The notes: generated by a model not told the origin, from the letters alone. 64,000 nucleotides of DNA from Ceratotherium simum simum (GCF_000283155.1 NW_004454156.1:40939630-41003629); one strand, 5' to 3'. Positions 57,001 through 59,380 are shown, counted from the stretch's first letter. Program-made: numbers and translations.

Positions 57001-58890
57001 CCGGGGAAAAGCTGTGCAAGTTCGGCATTAATCACAACGGAAACTGCTTCATTGGGTGGGGTGAGTGGTGGAGTCATAAAAAGTGGTGTTGTTTTTGGAG
57101 TGGGTGGAATAACATCAGATGGATGAATGAAGAATCCAGGGGCTGCCACTGGGTTGGAAGGCACAGAGTTGTGAACAGGACCTACTGCTGATACTGCTGA
57201 TGCTGCTGATGCTGCTGCAGCTGCTGCAGCTGTTGTCTGATGTAATTTGGCTTCCAGCTTTGCTTTCTGTAAAAGAAGTAAAAGCAACAAATATAGACTA
57301 ATCCTGCCTATCTTAATGTTACGTATTAAGTATTGTGTACTTAATACACAATACACGTGGGGAATACTACACGGGTATACATTATGAAGATAAACATGAT
57401 TAACTGGATTCTAGTTAAATAAAAATGAAATTAAACTAAAAAATGGACTTAACATGAACGGAGTATTTCTTTGCTATATATACTTTGTTAAATATTTGAT
57501 ATAAAACTTTCTAAGTACTGATAACCAGGACTTTCTCAAAGTAAAGGTGGAAAGGAGGTAGAACAAATAAATGTAAATAAGAAAATTAAGTTCTCCTCAA
57601 AACTAAATATAATAGGAGGTGGATTCTCATGCCTAACCTGATACAATTTGTCACCTGGAACTGCACAGGTTGCAGTTAGAGCACGATGAAATCTCCAAAA
57701 CATCTGTTGTTATTACTGAATTTTAATTCACATTAATTTAATTGGTCTTTTAAAATGTTTTAGGTTCTTCAATCCATAAAAACAGTAACTCTTGTAACTG
57801 TAATGTTTGACCAAGAATGTTTAAAGAGTAAGAATAAATTTTACTTAAAAATTGCAAAAAAAGATACAATTATATTCCTTCAGATACATATCAAATAAAA
57901 TGCATTTATATAATTTTTGAAAATTTAAATATATCGCAAAGACGTTACCTCAATTTTTGTAGAAAATGATTAGCTCAGATGGGTCAACCTACTTTCCTTT
58001 ACGAAAATAACGGTCATTTTTACAGTACTTTTTCAGCTTTTGAAGTTTAGAGACAGCATGAACAAAGAGCCAAATAGTCTCCAACCTGTTGCTGAAGCTT
58101 CAAAAGCTGCTGCTGTTTCTCTTGCAGCACCTGTAGCTGTTGCTCGGCTGAAGCCATTGCATGAGAGAGAGACTGCAAAGCTACCTGGGCTGCCGAACTC
58201 AGGGCTGTCGAAGCTTCCCCAACTGTCCCAGATGATAGTCCACCTACTGCAGGAGTAACCCCAAAGGAACTCACTGGCATAAGACAAGGGGGAAAAAACA
58301 AAAAACAAAAACACAGGATGAAGAAAAGACTCACAGAAAGATATACAATTTTGACACTAAAACTAGTTACTTTTCCTTTTAAAAGATAGGAATCTAGAGA
58401 TTTCCATTAAGGAAATCTTAGTGGTAAAAGTATATTGATGATAATAGTATTCAAACTTAAAGGATCCAGGAATGACTTCTAAATCAAAGAAAAATTACTA
58501 TACTTTCGAGTTTAAAAATATTTTGAGCATAGAAGAAATTTCATTTAACATGGCTAAAATAAAAATACAAAATAAGAGTAATCTTATTACACAATTTGAG
58601 AATAAACGGAAATTTGCTTTACTAAGTTTTCTTACAATGACACCTACTTCTCCCTCCCCCAAAAAACTCAAAAAAACCTTCAACTATAAAAGAACATCAT
58701 TTAAACAGACTGACAACACTTATTTTCTCATTGTAAAGCACAGCCTTAGACAGAGAGTCTGGCCCGTAGAGAATAAATAAAGCGATGTTTCCTACCATTG
58801 CTCCCCAATATGGAGAGAAGCACGTCCCATGCAAAGTCAAATAAGCCTGGCACATACTGTTTCCCTATGAACATTAACATCATTAAAGGT
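624..58890 (-). CDS. BIRC6: BIRC6 (BRUCE/Apollon), partial: 36 internal coding exons
   Basis: The spliced exons read as one open frame of about 2,371 codons that I recognise as the middle half of BIRC6, a ~530 kDa E2/E3 hybrid ubiquitin ligase. Family knowledge: it forms an antiparallel dimer, takes ubiquitin from UBA6, and ubiquitinates SMAC, caspases 3/7/9, HTRA2 and LC3 in the cytosol, trans-Golgi network and midbody. Seen here: every exon is bounded by AG and GT (one donor is GC), exon phases match at all 35 junctions, and there is no frameshift or stop. Recognisable stretches include [34 protein letters not shown] and [16 protein letters not shown]. The start codon, WD40, BIR, ubiquitin-like and UBC domains lie outside the window. 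Exon numbers used here are local: exon 1 is at 58796-58890 and exon 36 at 624-755. Confidence 0.97.
1697..1893 (+). mobile_element. ERE-type tRNA-derived SINE
   Basis: tRNA-like head with box B (GGTTCGGATCC), the 'ACAGCAACTAGAAGGATG' body, 'CTATCTACTGGGGCTTT' tail and poly-A. It is flanked by a perfect 16-bp target-site duplication (1681-1696 and 1894-1909). Antisense to BIRC6. The open frames that cross it are not genes. Confidence 0.93.
2070..3510 (+). mobile_element. Old LINE-1 fragment, 5' region
   Basis: Resembles the 5'UTR/ORF1-flanking part of mammalian L1M elements. Recognised segments are 'GTATCCAATAAAAATTTCC', 'AATTTCCCAAATTGATGAAA' and the later run of short direct similarities. 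Highly decayed, with no coding capacity left. Antisense to BIRC6. Confidence 0.6.
4540..4660 (+). repeat. L2 3'-end trace
   Basis: The pattern '...TTTGAGGGGCAGAATATGTG...CTTACTTTT...CACCTAGAAAATACTCAATGAA' matches the L2 3' end (gain of 'CTCAATAAATG'-like ending). Diverged. Confidence 0.5.
5291..5420 (-). CDS. BIRC6: BIRC6 local exon 35, followed by a GC donor
   Basis: 130 nt, phase 0 in, phase 1 out. It encodes [19 protein letters not shown] and then [17 protein letters not shown]. The exon must end at TCAG to join exon 36 in frame (Asp-Thr-Pro-Ser). The next intron bases are GCAAGT, so this is a GC-AG intron, 756-5290. Without splicing the frame runs on to a stop near 5174. Confidence 0.95.
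5874..6017 (-). CDS. BIRC6: BIRC6 local exon 34
   Basis: 144 nt, phase 0 to 0. It encodes [20 protein letters not shown], then [20 protein letters not shown]. Donor GTGAGT. The intron below (5421-5873, 453 nt) holds nothing recognised. Confidence 0.97.
6677..6922 (+). mobile_element. ERE-type SINE, long-tail subtype
   Basis: tRNA-like head followed by the second tail type: two similar ~46-nt units around 'GGATGTTAGCTCAGGGCC' and 'GGATGTTAGCGCAGGGCG'. It ends in a CAA repeat. A perfect 12-bp target-site duplication lies at 6665-6676 and 6923-6934. Confidence 0.92.
6948..7110 (+). repeat. MIR SINE
   Basis: Order of recognised MIR pieces: 'CTACGCTAAATACTCTACCT', 'TATTACTATCTCCATTTTAC', 'AGGTTAAGCAACCATTTAAG', 'GTCACAACAGTTAG'. 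An ancient insertion directly abutting the younger SINE. Confidence 0.75.
7681..8461 (-). CDS. BIRC6: BIRC6 local exon 33 (largest exon in the window)
   Basis: 781 nt, phase 2 in, phase 0 out. It encodes [40 protein letters not shown], a Ser/Asp-rich linker ([19 protein letters not shown]), [40 protein letters not shown], a Ser/Thr-rich stretch, and [20 protein letters not shown]. The intron below (6018-7680) holds a SINE followed directly by a MIR. Confidence 0.98.
9366..9600 (+). mobile_element. ERE-type SINE, long-tail subtype
   Basis: Full-length copy with head and the doubled 'GATGTTAGCYCAGGGC' tail, ending in a CA run. A perfect 13-bp target-site duplication lies at 9353-9365 and 9601-9613. 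Antisense to BIRC6. Confidence 0.93.
9747..9968 (-). CDS. BIRC6: BIRC6 local exon 32
   Basis: 222 nt, phase 2 to 2. It encodes [40 protein letters not shown] and [20 protein letters not shown]. The donor GTAAGT is ideal. The intron below (8462-9746) holds a SINE at 9366. Confidence 0.97.
11440..11545 (+). repeat. L2 3'-end trace
   Basis: 'CACACAGTGCCAGGCATATA' followed by 'GCAGCTACTCAGTAAGTA' matches the L2 3' terminus. The sequence from 9969 to 12490 is otherwise without recognisable repeats. Confidence 0.55.
12491..12599 (-). CDS. BIRC6: BIRC6 local exon 31
   Basis: 109 nt, phase 1 in, phase 2 out. It encodes [20 protein letters not shown] then [14 protein letters not shown]. The upstream intron is 253 nt. 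The intron below (9969-12490, 2.5 kb) is AT-rich; only an L2 trace near 11440 is recognised. Confidence 0.97.
12853..13109 (-). CDS. BIRC6: BIRC6 local exon 30
   Basis: 257 nt, phase 2 in, phase 1 out. It encodes [40 protein letters not shown] and [17 protein letters not shown]. Helical repeats. The donor is GTGACA. The intron above (13110-13992) has a TGTTG run near 13200 and a diverged tandem duplication at 13573-13728. Confidence 0.97.
13200..13220. repeat. TGTTG pentanucleotide run
   Basis: Short tandem run of TGTTG units just outside the acceptor side of the intron above exon 30. Confidence 0.7.
13573..13728. repeat. Diverged tandem duplication, about 81-bp period
   Basis: Two adjacent blocks share 'TTTGTATGGTTCA' followed by a similar order of words: 'GGCATTTAGGAATT' in the first and 'GGCATATGGAAATT' in the second. 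The blocks end 'AGACTAG' and 'AGACTAT'. Intronic, no coding. Confidence 0.6.
13993..14272 (-). CDS. BIRC6: BIRC6 local exon 29 (beta-sandwich-like)
   Basis: 280 nt, phase 1 in, phase 2 out. It encodes [40 protein letters not shown] and [17 protein letters not shown]: alternating beta strands that complete the fold begun in exon 28. The intron above (14273-16492) holds a MIR near 15010 and unassigned AT-rich DNA. Confidence 0.97.
15010..15200 (+). repeat. MIR SINE
   Basis: Recognisable sequence order: 'CCTTCATAACCTTTTGAGAT', 'ATTATCCACATTTTAAGT', 'AGAGATTAAGTAATCCAAAT', matching the MIR core and 3' end with heavy decay. Confidence 0.6.
16493..16693 (-). CDS. BIRC6: BIRC6 local exon 28 (beta-sandwich-like)
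   Basis: 201 nt, phase 1 in, phase 1 out. It encodes [38 protein letters not shown] and [20 protein letters not shown]. The 'W..L.I.LP....L.EI.I.P' pattern suggests a carbohydrate-binding-module-like beta-sandwich (inference), continued in exon 29. The intron above (16694-17472, 779 nt) is plain. Confidence 0.97.
17473..17667 (-). CDS. BIRC6: BIRC6 local exon 27
   Basis: 195 nt, phase 1 to 1. It encodes [38 protein letters not shown] and [14 protein letters not shown]. This is the end of a helical block before the second beta-sandwich-like insert. The upstream intron is 148 nt. Confidence 0.97.
17816..17912 (-). CDS. BIRC6: BIRC6 local exon 26
   Basis: 97 nt, phase 0 in, phase 1 out. It encodes [20 protein letters not shown] and [12 protein letters not shown]. 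The intron above (17913-19302) carries two SINEs of different subtypes close together. Confidence 0.97.
18375..18632 (+). mobile_element. ERE-type SINE, long-tail subtype (older copy)
   Basis: Head and doubled 'GATGTTAG' tail are present but with more substitutions than its neighbour at 18683. It ends in A-tract plus GAAA repeats. No clear target-site duplication was found. Confidence 0.88.
18683..18890 (+). mobile_element. ERE-type SINE, short-tail subtype
   Basis: Complete head and 'CTATCTACTGTGGCTTTG' tail. Flanked by a 17-bp target-site duplication with one mismatch (18666-18682 and 18891-18907). It lies 50 bp from the long-tail copy. Confidence 0.92.
19303..19478 (-). CDS. BIRC6: BIRC6 local exon 25
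   Basis: 176 nt, phase 1 in, phase 0 out. It encodes [38 protein letters not shown] and [16 protein letters not shown]. The intron above (19479-20511) contains an ATTAGCTATA-type minisatellite near 19780 and a TG/TA tract near 19600. Confidence 0.97.
19600..19645. repeat. TG/TA/CATA simple repeat
   Basis: Alternating purine-pyrimidine tract with GTAT, TGTG and ACATAT units. Confidence 0.6.
19780..19830. repeat. Short ATTAGCTATA minisatellite
   Basis: Four imperfect 'CATTAGCTATA' units within 50 bp of intron between exons 24 and 25. Confidence 0.6.
20512..21074 (-). CDS. BIRC6: BIRC6 local exon 24
   Basis: 563 nt, phase 2 in, phase 1 out. It encodes [59 protein letters not shown] and [17 protein letters not shown] Ser/Thr/Asp-rich low-complexity loop follows ([20 protein letters not shown]), then helices [20 protein letters not shown]. 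The donor is GTACGT. Confidence 0.98.
21830..22330 (+). repeat. Ancient LTR-like or unassigned interspersed repeat
   Basis: Contains 'CCCTATGCATCTATTCCATT', 'ATAAACTGGTAAATA', 'TCTAGCAAATTATCAAACC', 'GCAGTCTTGTGAGACTGAGC' and 'GTAGTGTCAGAACAGGAT', an order I recognise as a dispersed mammalian repeat with a polyadenylation-signal-like region. I cannot name the family with confidence. Confidence 0.4.
22740..23482 (+). mobile_element. Older LINE-1, first segments
   Basis: Matches an L1 5'UTR-to-ORF2 junction: 'ACTGTTGTAAAGTTCTGG', 'GGTAGACTGTGATGAAATAA', 'CATTAAATGTAAAGTGATC'-like order. It is interrupted by the SINE at 23064 and then by a younger L1 at 23483. It resumes at 24597. Confidence 0.7.
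23064..23311 (+). mobile_element. ERE-type SINE, composite tail
   Basis: Short-tail body ending 'CTACTGGGGCTTTGGGG', followed by A-tract and then one unit of the long tail ('GGATGTTAGCTCAGGGCTGA'). A 17-bp perfect target-site duplication lies at 23047-23063 and 23312-23328. Confidence 0.92.
23483..24350 (+). mobile_element. Younger LINE-1, 5'-truncated 3' end
   Basis: The ORF2 C-terminal region is readable as an open stretch at 23548-23814 ([17 protein letters not shown]...), then frame decay. The 3'UTR ends at AATAAAATAA. A target-site duplication flanks the element together with a SINE (AAGAGACAGATA at 23465 and 24579). It contains a palindromic TG/TA/CA tract. Confidence 0.85.
23989..24033. 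repeat. (TG)n(TA)n(CA)n palindromic microsatellite
   Basis: A run of TG, then TA, then CA dinucleotides, self-complementary over about 40 bp inside the L1 3' region. It replaces the usual short L1 sequence at this spot. Confidence 0.9.
24359..24580 (+). mobile_element. ERE-type SINE, short-tail subtype
   Basis: Inserted at the 3' end of the younger L1. Head, body and a long A-tract with an ACTT interruption. The flanking 'GAGACAGA' (24351 and 24581) is the target-site duplication, reusing the L1's own. Confidence 0.9.
24597..26420 (+). mobile_element. Older LINE-1, ORF2 reverse-transcriptase region
   Basis: Continuation of the L1 from 22740. Segments such as 'GCTGGTTCTTTGAAAATAT', 'CCAGCATTACCCTGACAC' and 'ATTCTCAATCAAACTCCAGA' follow the order of L1 ORF2. 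Multiple stops and indels show it is dead. Confidence 0.8.
26694..26993 (+). mobile_element. ERE-type SINE, composite tail with two long-tail units
   Basis: Short-tail body, A-tract, then two 'GATGTTAGCTCAG' units separated by 'CAGCAAAAAGAGGAGGATTA'. Near-perfect duplication AAAAAAGA(C/T)AGT on both sides (26682-26693 and 26994-27005). Confidence 0.9.
27480..28110 (-). mobile_element. Old LINE-1 ORF2 fragment, antisense to the window
   Basis: 'TTGCCTGATTTTGTTAATAA' with 'TTTAGGATTTCTACTTGAG' and the T/G-rich composition resemble the complement of the L1 reverse-transcriptase region. Heavily decayed. 26421-26690 and 27000-27480 hold nothing I can assign. Confidence 0.5.
28188..28586 (+). mobile_element. 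tRNA-Glu-headed SINE with RTE/BovB-like tail
   Basis: The first ~72 bp match tRNA-Glu(CTC) closely (CCTGGTGGTCTAGTGGTTAA, CACTCTCACC). The last part, 'GTCACTAGGAGTCGGAATCG' then ACTCAACGGCACTAACAA, is the RTE-type 3' end and lacks poly-A. A perfect 12-bp target-site duplication, ATTCCTTTCATA, lies at 28176-28187 and 28587-28598. The open frames inside are accidental. It is not a functional tRNA gene. Confidence 0.88.
28795..28922 (-). CDS. BIRC6: BIRC6 local exon 23
   Basis: 128 nt, phase 0 in, phase 2 out. It encodes [20 protein letters not shown] and [18 protein letters not shown]. The intron above (28923-30850) holds a MIR and an L2. The intron below, 21075-28794, is the longest in the window bounded by two exons. 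Confidence 0.97.
29270..29370 (+). repeat. MIR SINE fragment
   Basis: 'GAACTGAGACTCAGAGAGGT' and 'TAAGTGATCTACAAAAGGTC' match the MIR 3' half. Confidence 0.7.
30115..30205 (+). repeat. L2 3'-end trace
   Basis: 'AGAATTTAAGCTCCAAGAAG' and 'GCAGAGACTCACTCTTTAGC' match the L2 3' region. Confidence 0.6.
30851..30984 (-). CDS. BIRC6: BIRC6 local exon 22
   Basis: 134 nt, phase 1 in, phase 0 out. It encodes [20 protein letters not shown], then [20 protein letters not shown]. Helical segment with a polar loop. The intron above (30985-32424, 1.4 kb) shows no repeat I can name. Confidence 0.97.
32425..32535 (-). CDS. BIRC6: BIRC6 local exon 21
   Basis: 111 nt, phase 1 to 1. It encodes [20 protein letters not shown] and [16 protein letters not shown]. 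The donor is GTAAGT. The intron above (32536-35065, 2.5 kb) holds a composite SINE at 33040 and a CTCF-like motif at 33752; nothing else is recognised. Confidence 0.97.
33040..33356 (+). mobile_element. ERE-type SINE, composite tail
   Basis: Short-tail body (CTATCTACTTGGGCTTTGGG), A-tract, then two long-tail units (GATGTTGGCTCAGAGCC and GATATTAGCTCAGGGCT), ending in CA. Flanks ATACACAAACA / ATGCACAAACA (one mismatch). Confidence 0.9.
33752..33767 (+). promoter_or_regulatory. CTCF-like binding motif
   Basis: The 16-mer TACCACCAGAGGGCGA is a close match to the CTCF core (CCACCAG[AG]GGGCG). It sits in unique intron sequence between exons 20 and 21. Binding is inferred from motif only. Confidence 0.5.
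35066..35192 (-). CDS. BIRC6: BIRC6 local exon 20
   Basis: 127 nt, phase 0 in, phase 1 out. It encodes [19 protein letters not shown] and then [20 protein letters not shown]. Helical repeat. The intron above (35193-35695, 503 nt) is plain. Confidence 0.97.
35696..35850 (-). CDS. BIRC6: BIRC6 local exon 19
   Basis: 155 nt, phase 1 in, phase 0 out. It encodes [20 protein letters not shown], then [20 protein letters not shown] and LQVHHVQ. The first codon is completed by exon 18 (Leu) or by candidate exon 18b (Val). The intron above (35851-37718) also holds two hAT-like DNA transposon fossils. Confidence 0.97.
36216..36310 (+). mobile_element. hAT-Charlie-type DNA transposon fossil (MER5-like)
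   Basis: 'GATTCTTAACCTTGACAGCA' and 'GATTAAAATTACCTGGGAAG', then 'ATGCCCAGGTCACAC', follow the order of MER5-class nonautonomous hAT elements. One end only. Confidence 0.5.
36870..36902 (-). CDS. BIRC6: Candidate BIRC6 microexon 18b, 33 nt
   Basis: On the minus strand, TTTTTATTTTTCTTAG, a strong acceptor, is followed by 33 nt and then the near-ideal donor GTGAGTAAA. In phase 1 to 1 it encodes [10 protein letters not shown], with no stop, and joins exon 18, candidate 18a or exon 19 without a frameshift. The size and frame fit a microexon, with two Ser-Pro/Thr-Ser-Pro-like sites that could be phosphorylated. It is absent from the isoform I remember, so this is inference from splice signals and phase. 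Confidence 0.55.
37035..37245 (+). mobile_element. Nonautonomous hAT-like DNA transposon fossil
   Basis: Begins 'GGTTCAGCAAACTATAGCCT' and ends 'CTAAAATATTTACCATCTGG'. These are the two ends of a known dispersed element with 'GTCAGCAAACT' termini. The middle includes 'TATTGTCTATGGCTGCTTT'. Located between the candidate exons 18a and 18b. Confidence 0.65.
37594..37653 (-). CDS. BIRC6: Candidate BIRC6 cassette exon 18a, 60 nt
   Basis: On the minus strand, TTATTTTCAG precedes an open 60-nt block followed by GTATAT. Read in phase 1 to 1, matching its neighbours, it has no stop and encodes [10 protein letters not shown], then [11 protein letters not shown] second GT donor inside (GTGTGAG) gives a 39-nt version, 37615-37653, that is also in frame. 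I do not recall this peptide in the standard isoform. A tissue-specific cassette exon is an inference; a chance match is possible. Confidence 0.5.
37719..37835 (-). CDS. BIRC6: BIRC6 local exon 18
   Basis: 117 nt, phase 1 to 1. It encodes [20 protein letters not shown] and [16 protein letters not shown]. The donor GTAAGTAA is strong. The intron above (37836-39897) contains two L1 3' pieces and an AC/TC microsatellite. The intron below contains the two candidate cassette exons. Confidence 0.97.
38278..38325. repeat. AC and TC microsatellite
   Basis: TG/AC run followed by TCTCTCTCTC with one interruption, in the intron above exon 18. Confidence 0.85.
38530..38720 (+). mobile_element. LINE-1 3'UTR fragment
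   Basis: 'ACTGTGAATATACTGAATGC' then 'CATGGAACTATATATTTAAA' match an L1 3'UTR end of the form '..TGAATATACTAAAAACCATTGAA..'. Confidence 0.65.
38840..39515 (+). mobile_element. LINE-1 3'UTR fragment, second copy
   Basis: 'GAGGACCATTCTATAAAATA', 'ACTGGCCTGCAATCTTCAG', 'GTCATGAAAGTTAACTCTGA' and 'CAACTAAATGCAATGCAGGA' follow the order of an L1M 3'UTR, ending 'AAGAAAATATTTTATT'. 39516-39897 shows nothing. Confidence 0.7.
39898..40051 (-). CDS. BIRC6: BIRC6 local exon 17
   Basis: 154 nt, phase 0 in, phase 1 out. It encodes [20 protein letters not shown], an aromatic-rich stretch, then [18 protein letters not shown] and [10 protein letters not shown]. The intron above (40052-40701, 650 nt) shows nothing recognisable. 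Confidence 0.97.
40702..40835 (-). CDS. BIRC6: BIRC6 local exon 16
   Basis: 134 nt, phase 1 in, phase 0 out. It encodes [20 protein letters not shown] then [17 protein letters not shown], a conspicuously acidic Asp/Leu-rich segment ending AAKVFK. The intron above (40836-42496) holds a young SINE and an unassigned old repeat. Confidence 0.97.
41274..41504 (+). mobile_element. ERE-type SINE, short-tail subtype, young
   Basis: Nearly consensus-like head (GGCCGGCCCCGTGGCTTAGC) and body, with an A-rich AATAAATAAA tail. A perfect 12-bp duplication AAGACTGCTGCT lies at 41262-41273 and 41505-41516. Confidence 0.94.
41650..42060 (+). repeat. Unassigned old dispersed repeat
   Basis: Contains words typical of a common mammalian repeat ('AGCTTCTTGGAGGACGGCAT', 'TCCAGATAAAGGAATATCAG') but too diverged for me to name. 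No coding. Confidence 0.35.
42497..42652 (-). CDS. BIRC6: BIRC6 local exon 15 (acidic linker)
   Basis: 156 nt, phase 1 to 1. It encodes [20 protein letters not shown], then [20 protein letters not shown]. Strongly acidic and Ser-rich, probably disordered. The intron above (42653-43286) contains a MIR. Confidence 0.97.
42890..43040 (+). repeat. MIR SINE
   Basis: 'GAGGCACAGAGAGTACCTTC' and 'CTCAAGGTCACACAAAGAAC' with 'CGTTTTATAGATTAAAACAA' upstream: MIR core and 3' end. Confidence 0.78.
43287..43470 (-). CDS. BIRC6: BIRC6 local exon 14
   Basis: 184 nt, phase 0 in, phase 1 out. It encodes [39 protein letters not shown] and [14 protein letters not shown]. The donor is GTTAGT. The intron above (43471-44065, 595 nt) shows nothing recognisable. 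Confidence 0.97.
44066..44281 (-). CDS. BIRC6: BIRC6 local exon 13
   Basis: 216 nt, phase 0 to 0. It encodes [20 protein letters not shown], a Thr/Glu-rich linker ([14 protein letters not shown]), then [19 protein letters not shown] and [10 protein letters not shown]. Helical repeats resume after the coiled coil. The intron above (44282-45392) holds a diverged SINE. Confidence 0.97.
44763..45025 (+). mobile_element. ERE-type SINE, long-tail subtype, old
   Basis: Diverged head ('GGTTAAGCTCAGTGTGCTCC') and the two 'CAGATGTTAGCTCAGGG' tail units separated by an A-tract. The body is shortened. Confidence 0.85.
45393..45524 (-). CDS. BIRC6: BIRC6 local exon 12 (coiled coil)
   Basis: 132 nt, phase 0 to 0, so it could be skipped without a frameshift. 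It is almost entirely coiled coil: [20 protein letters not shown] and [16 protein letters not shown]. The intron above (45525-48883, 3.4 kb) holds two L1 pieces, a MIR and an unassigned ancient repeat. Confidence 0.97.
45925..46345 (-). mobile_element. LINE-1 3'UTR fragment, antisense to the window
   Basis: 'ATTGAGATAACTGTAGATTC', 'AGAATTCACCAATCTTATTC', 'GGTTCATGTATCCACCGCTA' and 'CCCAACCCCTGGCAACCACT' are the complement of an L1M 3' region in order. Confidence 0.75.
47850..48130 (+). mobile_element. LINE-1 3'-end fragment with internal duplication
   Basis: Matches the ORF2/3'UTR junction order: 'CATCAACAGGAAAATGGATA', 'GATACACTCAACAATATGGG', 'AAAGAAGCCAGGCATAAGA'. A 34-40 bp piece (TTTTGAGCAAAA...GCCAG...AGCAC) occurs twice in tandem at about 47982 and 48022. 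Confidence 0.7.
48220..48660 (+). repeat. Unassigned old dispersed repeat
   Basis: 'AAGACCTCTTTGAGGAAGTA', 'GCCTGAAAAATAAGTTAGG', 'GGAGTGATATGATCAGGTTT' is a word order I recognise from a common mammalian repeat; family not named. Its first half may be 47430-47560, split by the L1 piece. Confidence 0.4.
48690..48830 (+). repeat. MIR SINE
   Basis: 'ATCTTACAAATAAGGAAACT' followed by 'AGTTAAGTAGCTCATTAAAT' matches a decayed MIR just outside exon 11. Confidence 0.6.
48884..49011 (-). CDS. BIRC6: BIRC6 local exon 11
   Basis: 128 nt, phase 1 in, phase 0 out. It encodes [19 protein letters not shown] and then a basic run [19 protein letters not shown] that begins a charged coiled coil. The intron above (49012-50793) carries the only SINE in the window that lies in the gene's own orientation (49507-49737); the rest is unassigned. 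Confidence 0.97.
49507..49737 (-). mobile_element. ERE-type SINE, long-tail subtype, in gene orientation
   Basis: Complementary copy: T-tract, two 'GAGCTAACATYCRT' tail units, body, then head (CCACGGCACC). A perfect 15-bp target-site duplication, CTTAATAACACACTT, lies at 49492-49506 and 49738-49752. It is the only SINE here oriented like BIRC6. Confidence 0.93.
50794..50904 (-). CDS. BIRC6: BIRC6 local exon 10
   Basis: 111 nt, phase 1 to 1. It encodes [20 protein letters not shown] followed by an acidic/Ala linker ([15 protein letters not shown]). The intron above (50905-51629, 725 nt) is AT-rich with nothing recognised. Confidence 0.97.
51630..51763 (-). CDS. BIRC6: BIRC6 local exon 9
   Basis: 134 nt, phase 2 in, phase 1 out. 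It encodes [17 protein letters not shown] and [17 protein letters not shown], Leu-rich helices. Standard GT-AG sites. The intron above (51764-52275) shows no named repeat. Confidence 0.97.
52276..52495 (-). CDS. BIRC6: BIRC6 local exon 8
   Basis: 220 nt, phase 1 in, phase 2 out. It encodes [20 protein letters not shown], then [19 protein letters not shown] and [13 protein letters not shown], a helical repeat segment. The intron above (52496-53123, 628 nt) has a few TG runs near 52735 and nothing else recognisable. Confidence 0.97.
53124..53470 (-). CDS. BIRC6: BIRC6 local exon 7
   Basis: 347 nt, phase 2 in, phase 1 out. It is purely helical: [39 protein letters not shown] and [20 protein letters not shown]. 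This fits the armadillo-like arch. The donor is GTTTGT, an unusual +3/+4 context. The intron above (53471-53797) is short and plain. Confidence 0.97.
53798..54006 (-). CDS. BIRC6: BIRC6 local exon 6
   Basis: 209 nt, phase 0 in, phase 2 out. It encodes [19 protein letters not shown], which finishes the beta-sandwich begun in exon 5, then [12 protein letters not shown] and a helical segment [19 protein letters not shown]. The donor GTTGGC is weak but GT. The intron above (54007-54398) contains a young SINE with a target-site duplication. Confidence 0.97.
54091..54297 (+). mobile_element. ERE-type SINE, short-tail subtype, young
   Basis: Near-consensus head and body with an AAATA-repeat tail. 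A perfect 16-bp duplication, AAAAAGATATAGTTAT, lies at 54075-54090 and 54298-54313. About 80 bp from exon 6. Confidence 0.94.
54399..54613 (-). CDS. BIRC6: BIRC6 local exon 5 (beta-sandwich-like)
   Basis: 215 nt, phase 1 in, phase 0 out. It encodes [35 protein letters not shown] and [16 protein letters not shown]. The alternating hydrophobic strands and the pattern 'V.LDFG.P..L.D' resemble discoidin/carbohydrate-binding jelly-roll folds; that fold assignment is inference. The upstream intron 54614-56596 holds a possible retrocopy (see 54965-55400) and otherwise unassigned AT-rich sequence. Confidence 0.97.
54965..55400 (-). pseudogene. Possible retrocopy fragment
   Basis: On the minus strand an open stretch (55395-55072, about 107 codons; internal words [13 protein letters not shown] and [13 protein letters not shown]) is followed within 110 bp by a 14-16 base A-tract (54967-54980). 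The base composition between 55000 and 55440 is less AT-rich than the flanking intron. I do not recognise the protein. It could be a decayed processed pseudogene or chance. Confidence 0.3.
56597..56696 (-). CDS. BIRC6: BIRC6 local exon 4
   Basis: 100 nt, phase 0 in, phase 1 out. It encodes [18 protein letters not shown] and then [15 protein letters not shown], leading into a beta-sandwich-like insert. The donor is GTAATC. The upstream intron is only 237 nt. Confidence 0.96.
56934..57266 (-). CDS. BIRC6: BIRC6 local exon 3
   Basis: 333 nt, phase 0 to 0. It opens with [12 protein letters not shown], which completes the coiled coil begun in exon 2. Next comes an Ala/Ser run coded by imperfect GCT/GCA triplets (57180-57235). 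A Pro/Thr-rich linker ([18 protein letters not shown]) and [20 protein letters not shown] follow. The linker is probably disordered. The upstream intron 57267-58085 (819 nt) is AT-rich with no repeat I can name. Confidence 0.96.
57180..57235 (-). repeat. BIRC6: Imperfect GCA/GCT triplet repeat in coding sequence
   Basis: About 18 triplets in exon 3, mostly Ala codons with Ser/Val interruptions ([17 protein letters not shown]). Low-complexity, so length may vary among individuals or species. Confidence 0.85.
58086..58273 (-). CDS. BIRC6: BIRC6 local exon 2
   Basis: 188 nt, phase 1 in, phase 0 out. It encodes [16 protein letters not shown], then a Gln/Leu-rich coiled coil ([16 protein letters not shown]). 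The acceptor follows a long T/C tract. The donor is GTTGGT. The upstream intron 58274-58795 shows nothing recognisable. Confidence 0.95.
58796..58890 (-). CDS. BIRC6: BIRC6 local exon 1
   Basis: 95 nt, entering in phase 2 and leaving in phase 1. It encodes [16 protein letters not shown] and then [16 protein letters not shown], a hydrophobic helical-repeat segment. The donor GTAGGA is good. The acceptor (TTTCATAG) has a poor pyrimidine tract, so the 5' edge is the least certain of the set. A second AG 26 bases inside the exon would break the frame. The upstream intron 58891-64000 continues past the window and holds only repeats. Confidence 0.78.
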
Positions 58891-59199
58891 CTATGAAATC
58901 TTACGAGTTAAAAAATTTCTTTGACTTTCCTTTCCAATGTTATTCTAATATACATTATAAAAGAACTTTTCCCATTATATATTTACCAATATTTGTGGAA
59001 AACATTTTGGGAAAAGCTGAGATAAAAACTTAATTTCACAACTGAATCAAATAGGACAGCACAAAACAAATCTAATAACAGTCTTTAATATTTGGCCAAT
59101 ATTAGCCAAATAATAACAGTATTAATATTTGTATTATACCAGGCCTTTACTAAAAACTTATATTGAGGAAAGATAACTGCTACAATAATAGCAAATGTT

Positions 59200-59380
59200 T
59201 AGTGTGCATTACCACATGACACCATTTTCATTAATTACTACATTCAACAGATGAACACTCCGAGGAGCAGATACTACGATACTGTTTTTTAGTTGATTAA
59301 GTAAAGAATGGCTCAGAGAAGTTACCCTGTACAGCTGATAGTGGTAGAACCAGGATTAGAACCAAGAGTTATGTGAAACC
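59200..59380 (+). repeat. MIR SINE
   Basis: 'AATGGCTCAGAGAAGTTACC' and 'GTGGTAGAACCAGGATTAGA' match the MIR 3' end. Confidence 0.7.

Noticed and set aside
58796..58864. Shorter form of exon 1 using the inner AG
   Set aside because: The inner acceptor is 26 bases inside, not a multiple of three. The longer form reads as continuous protein-like sequence.
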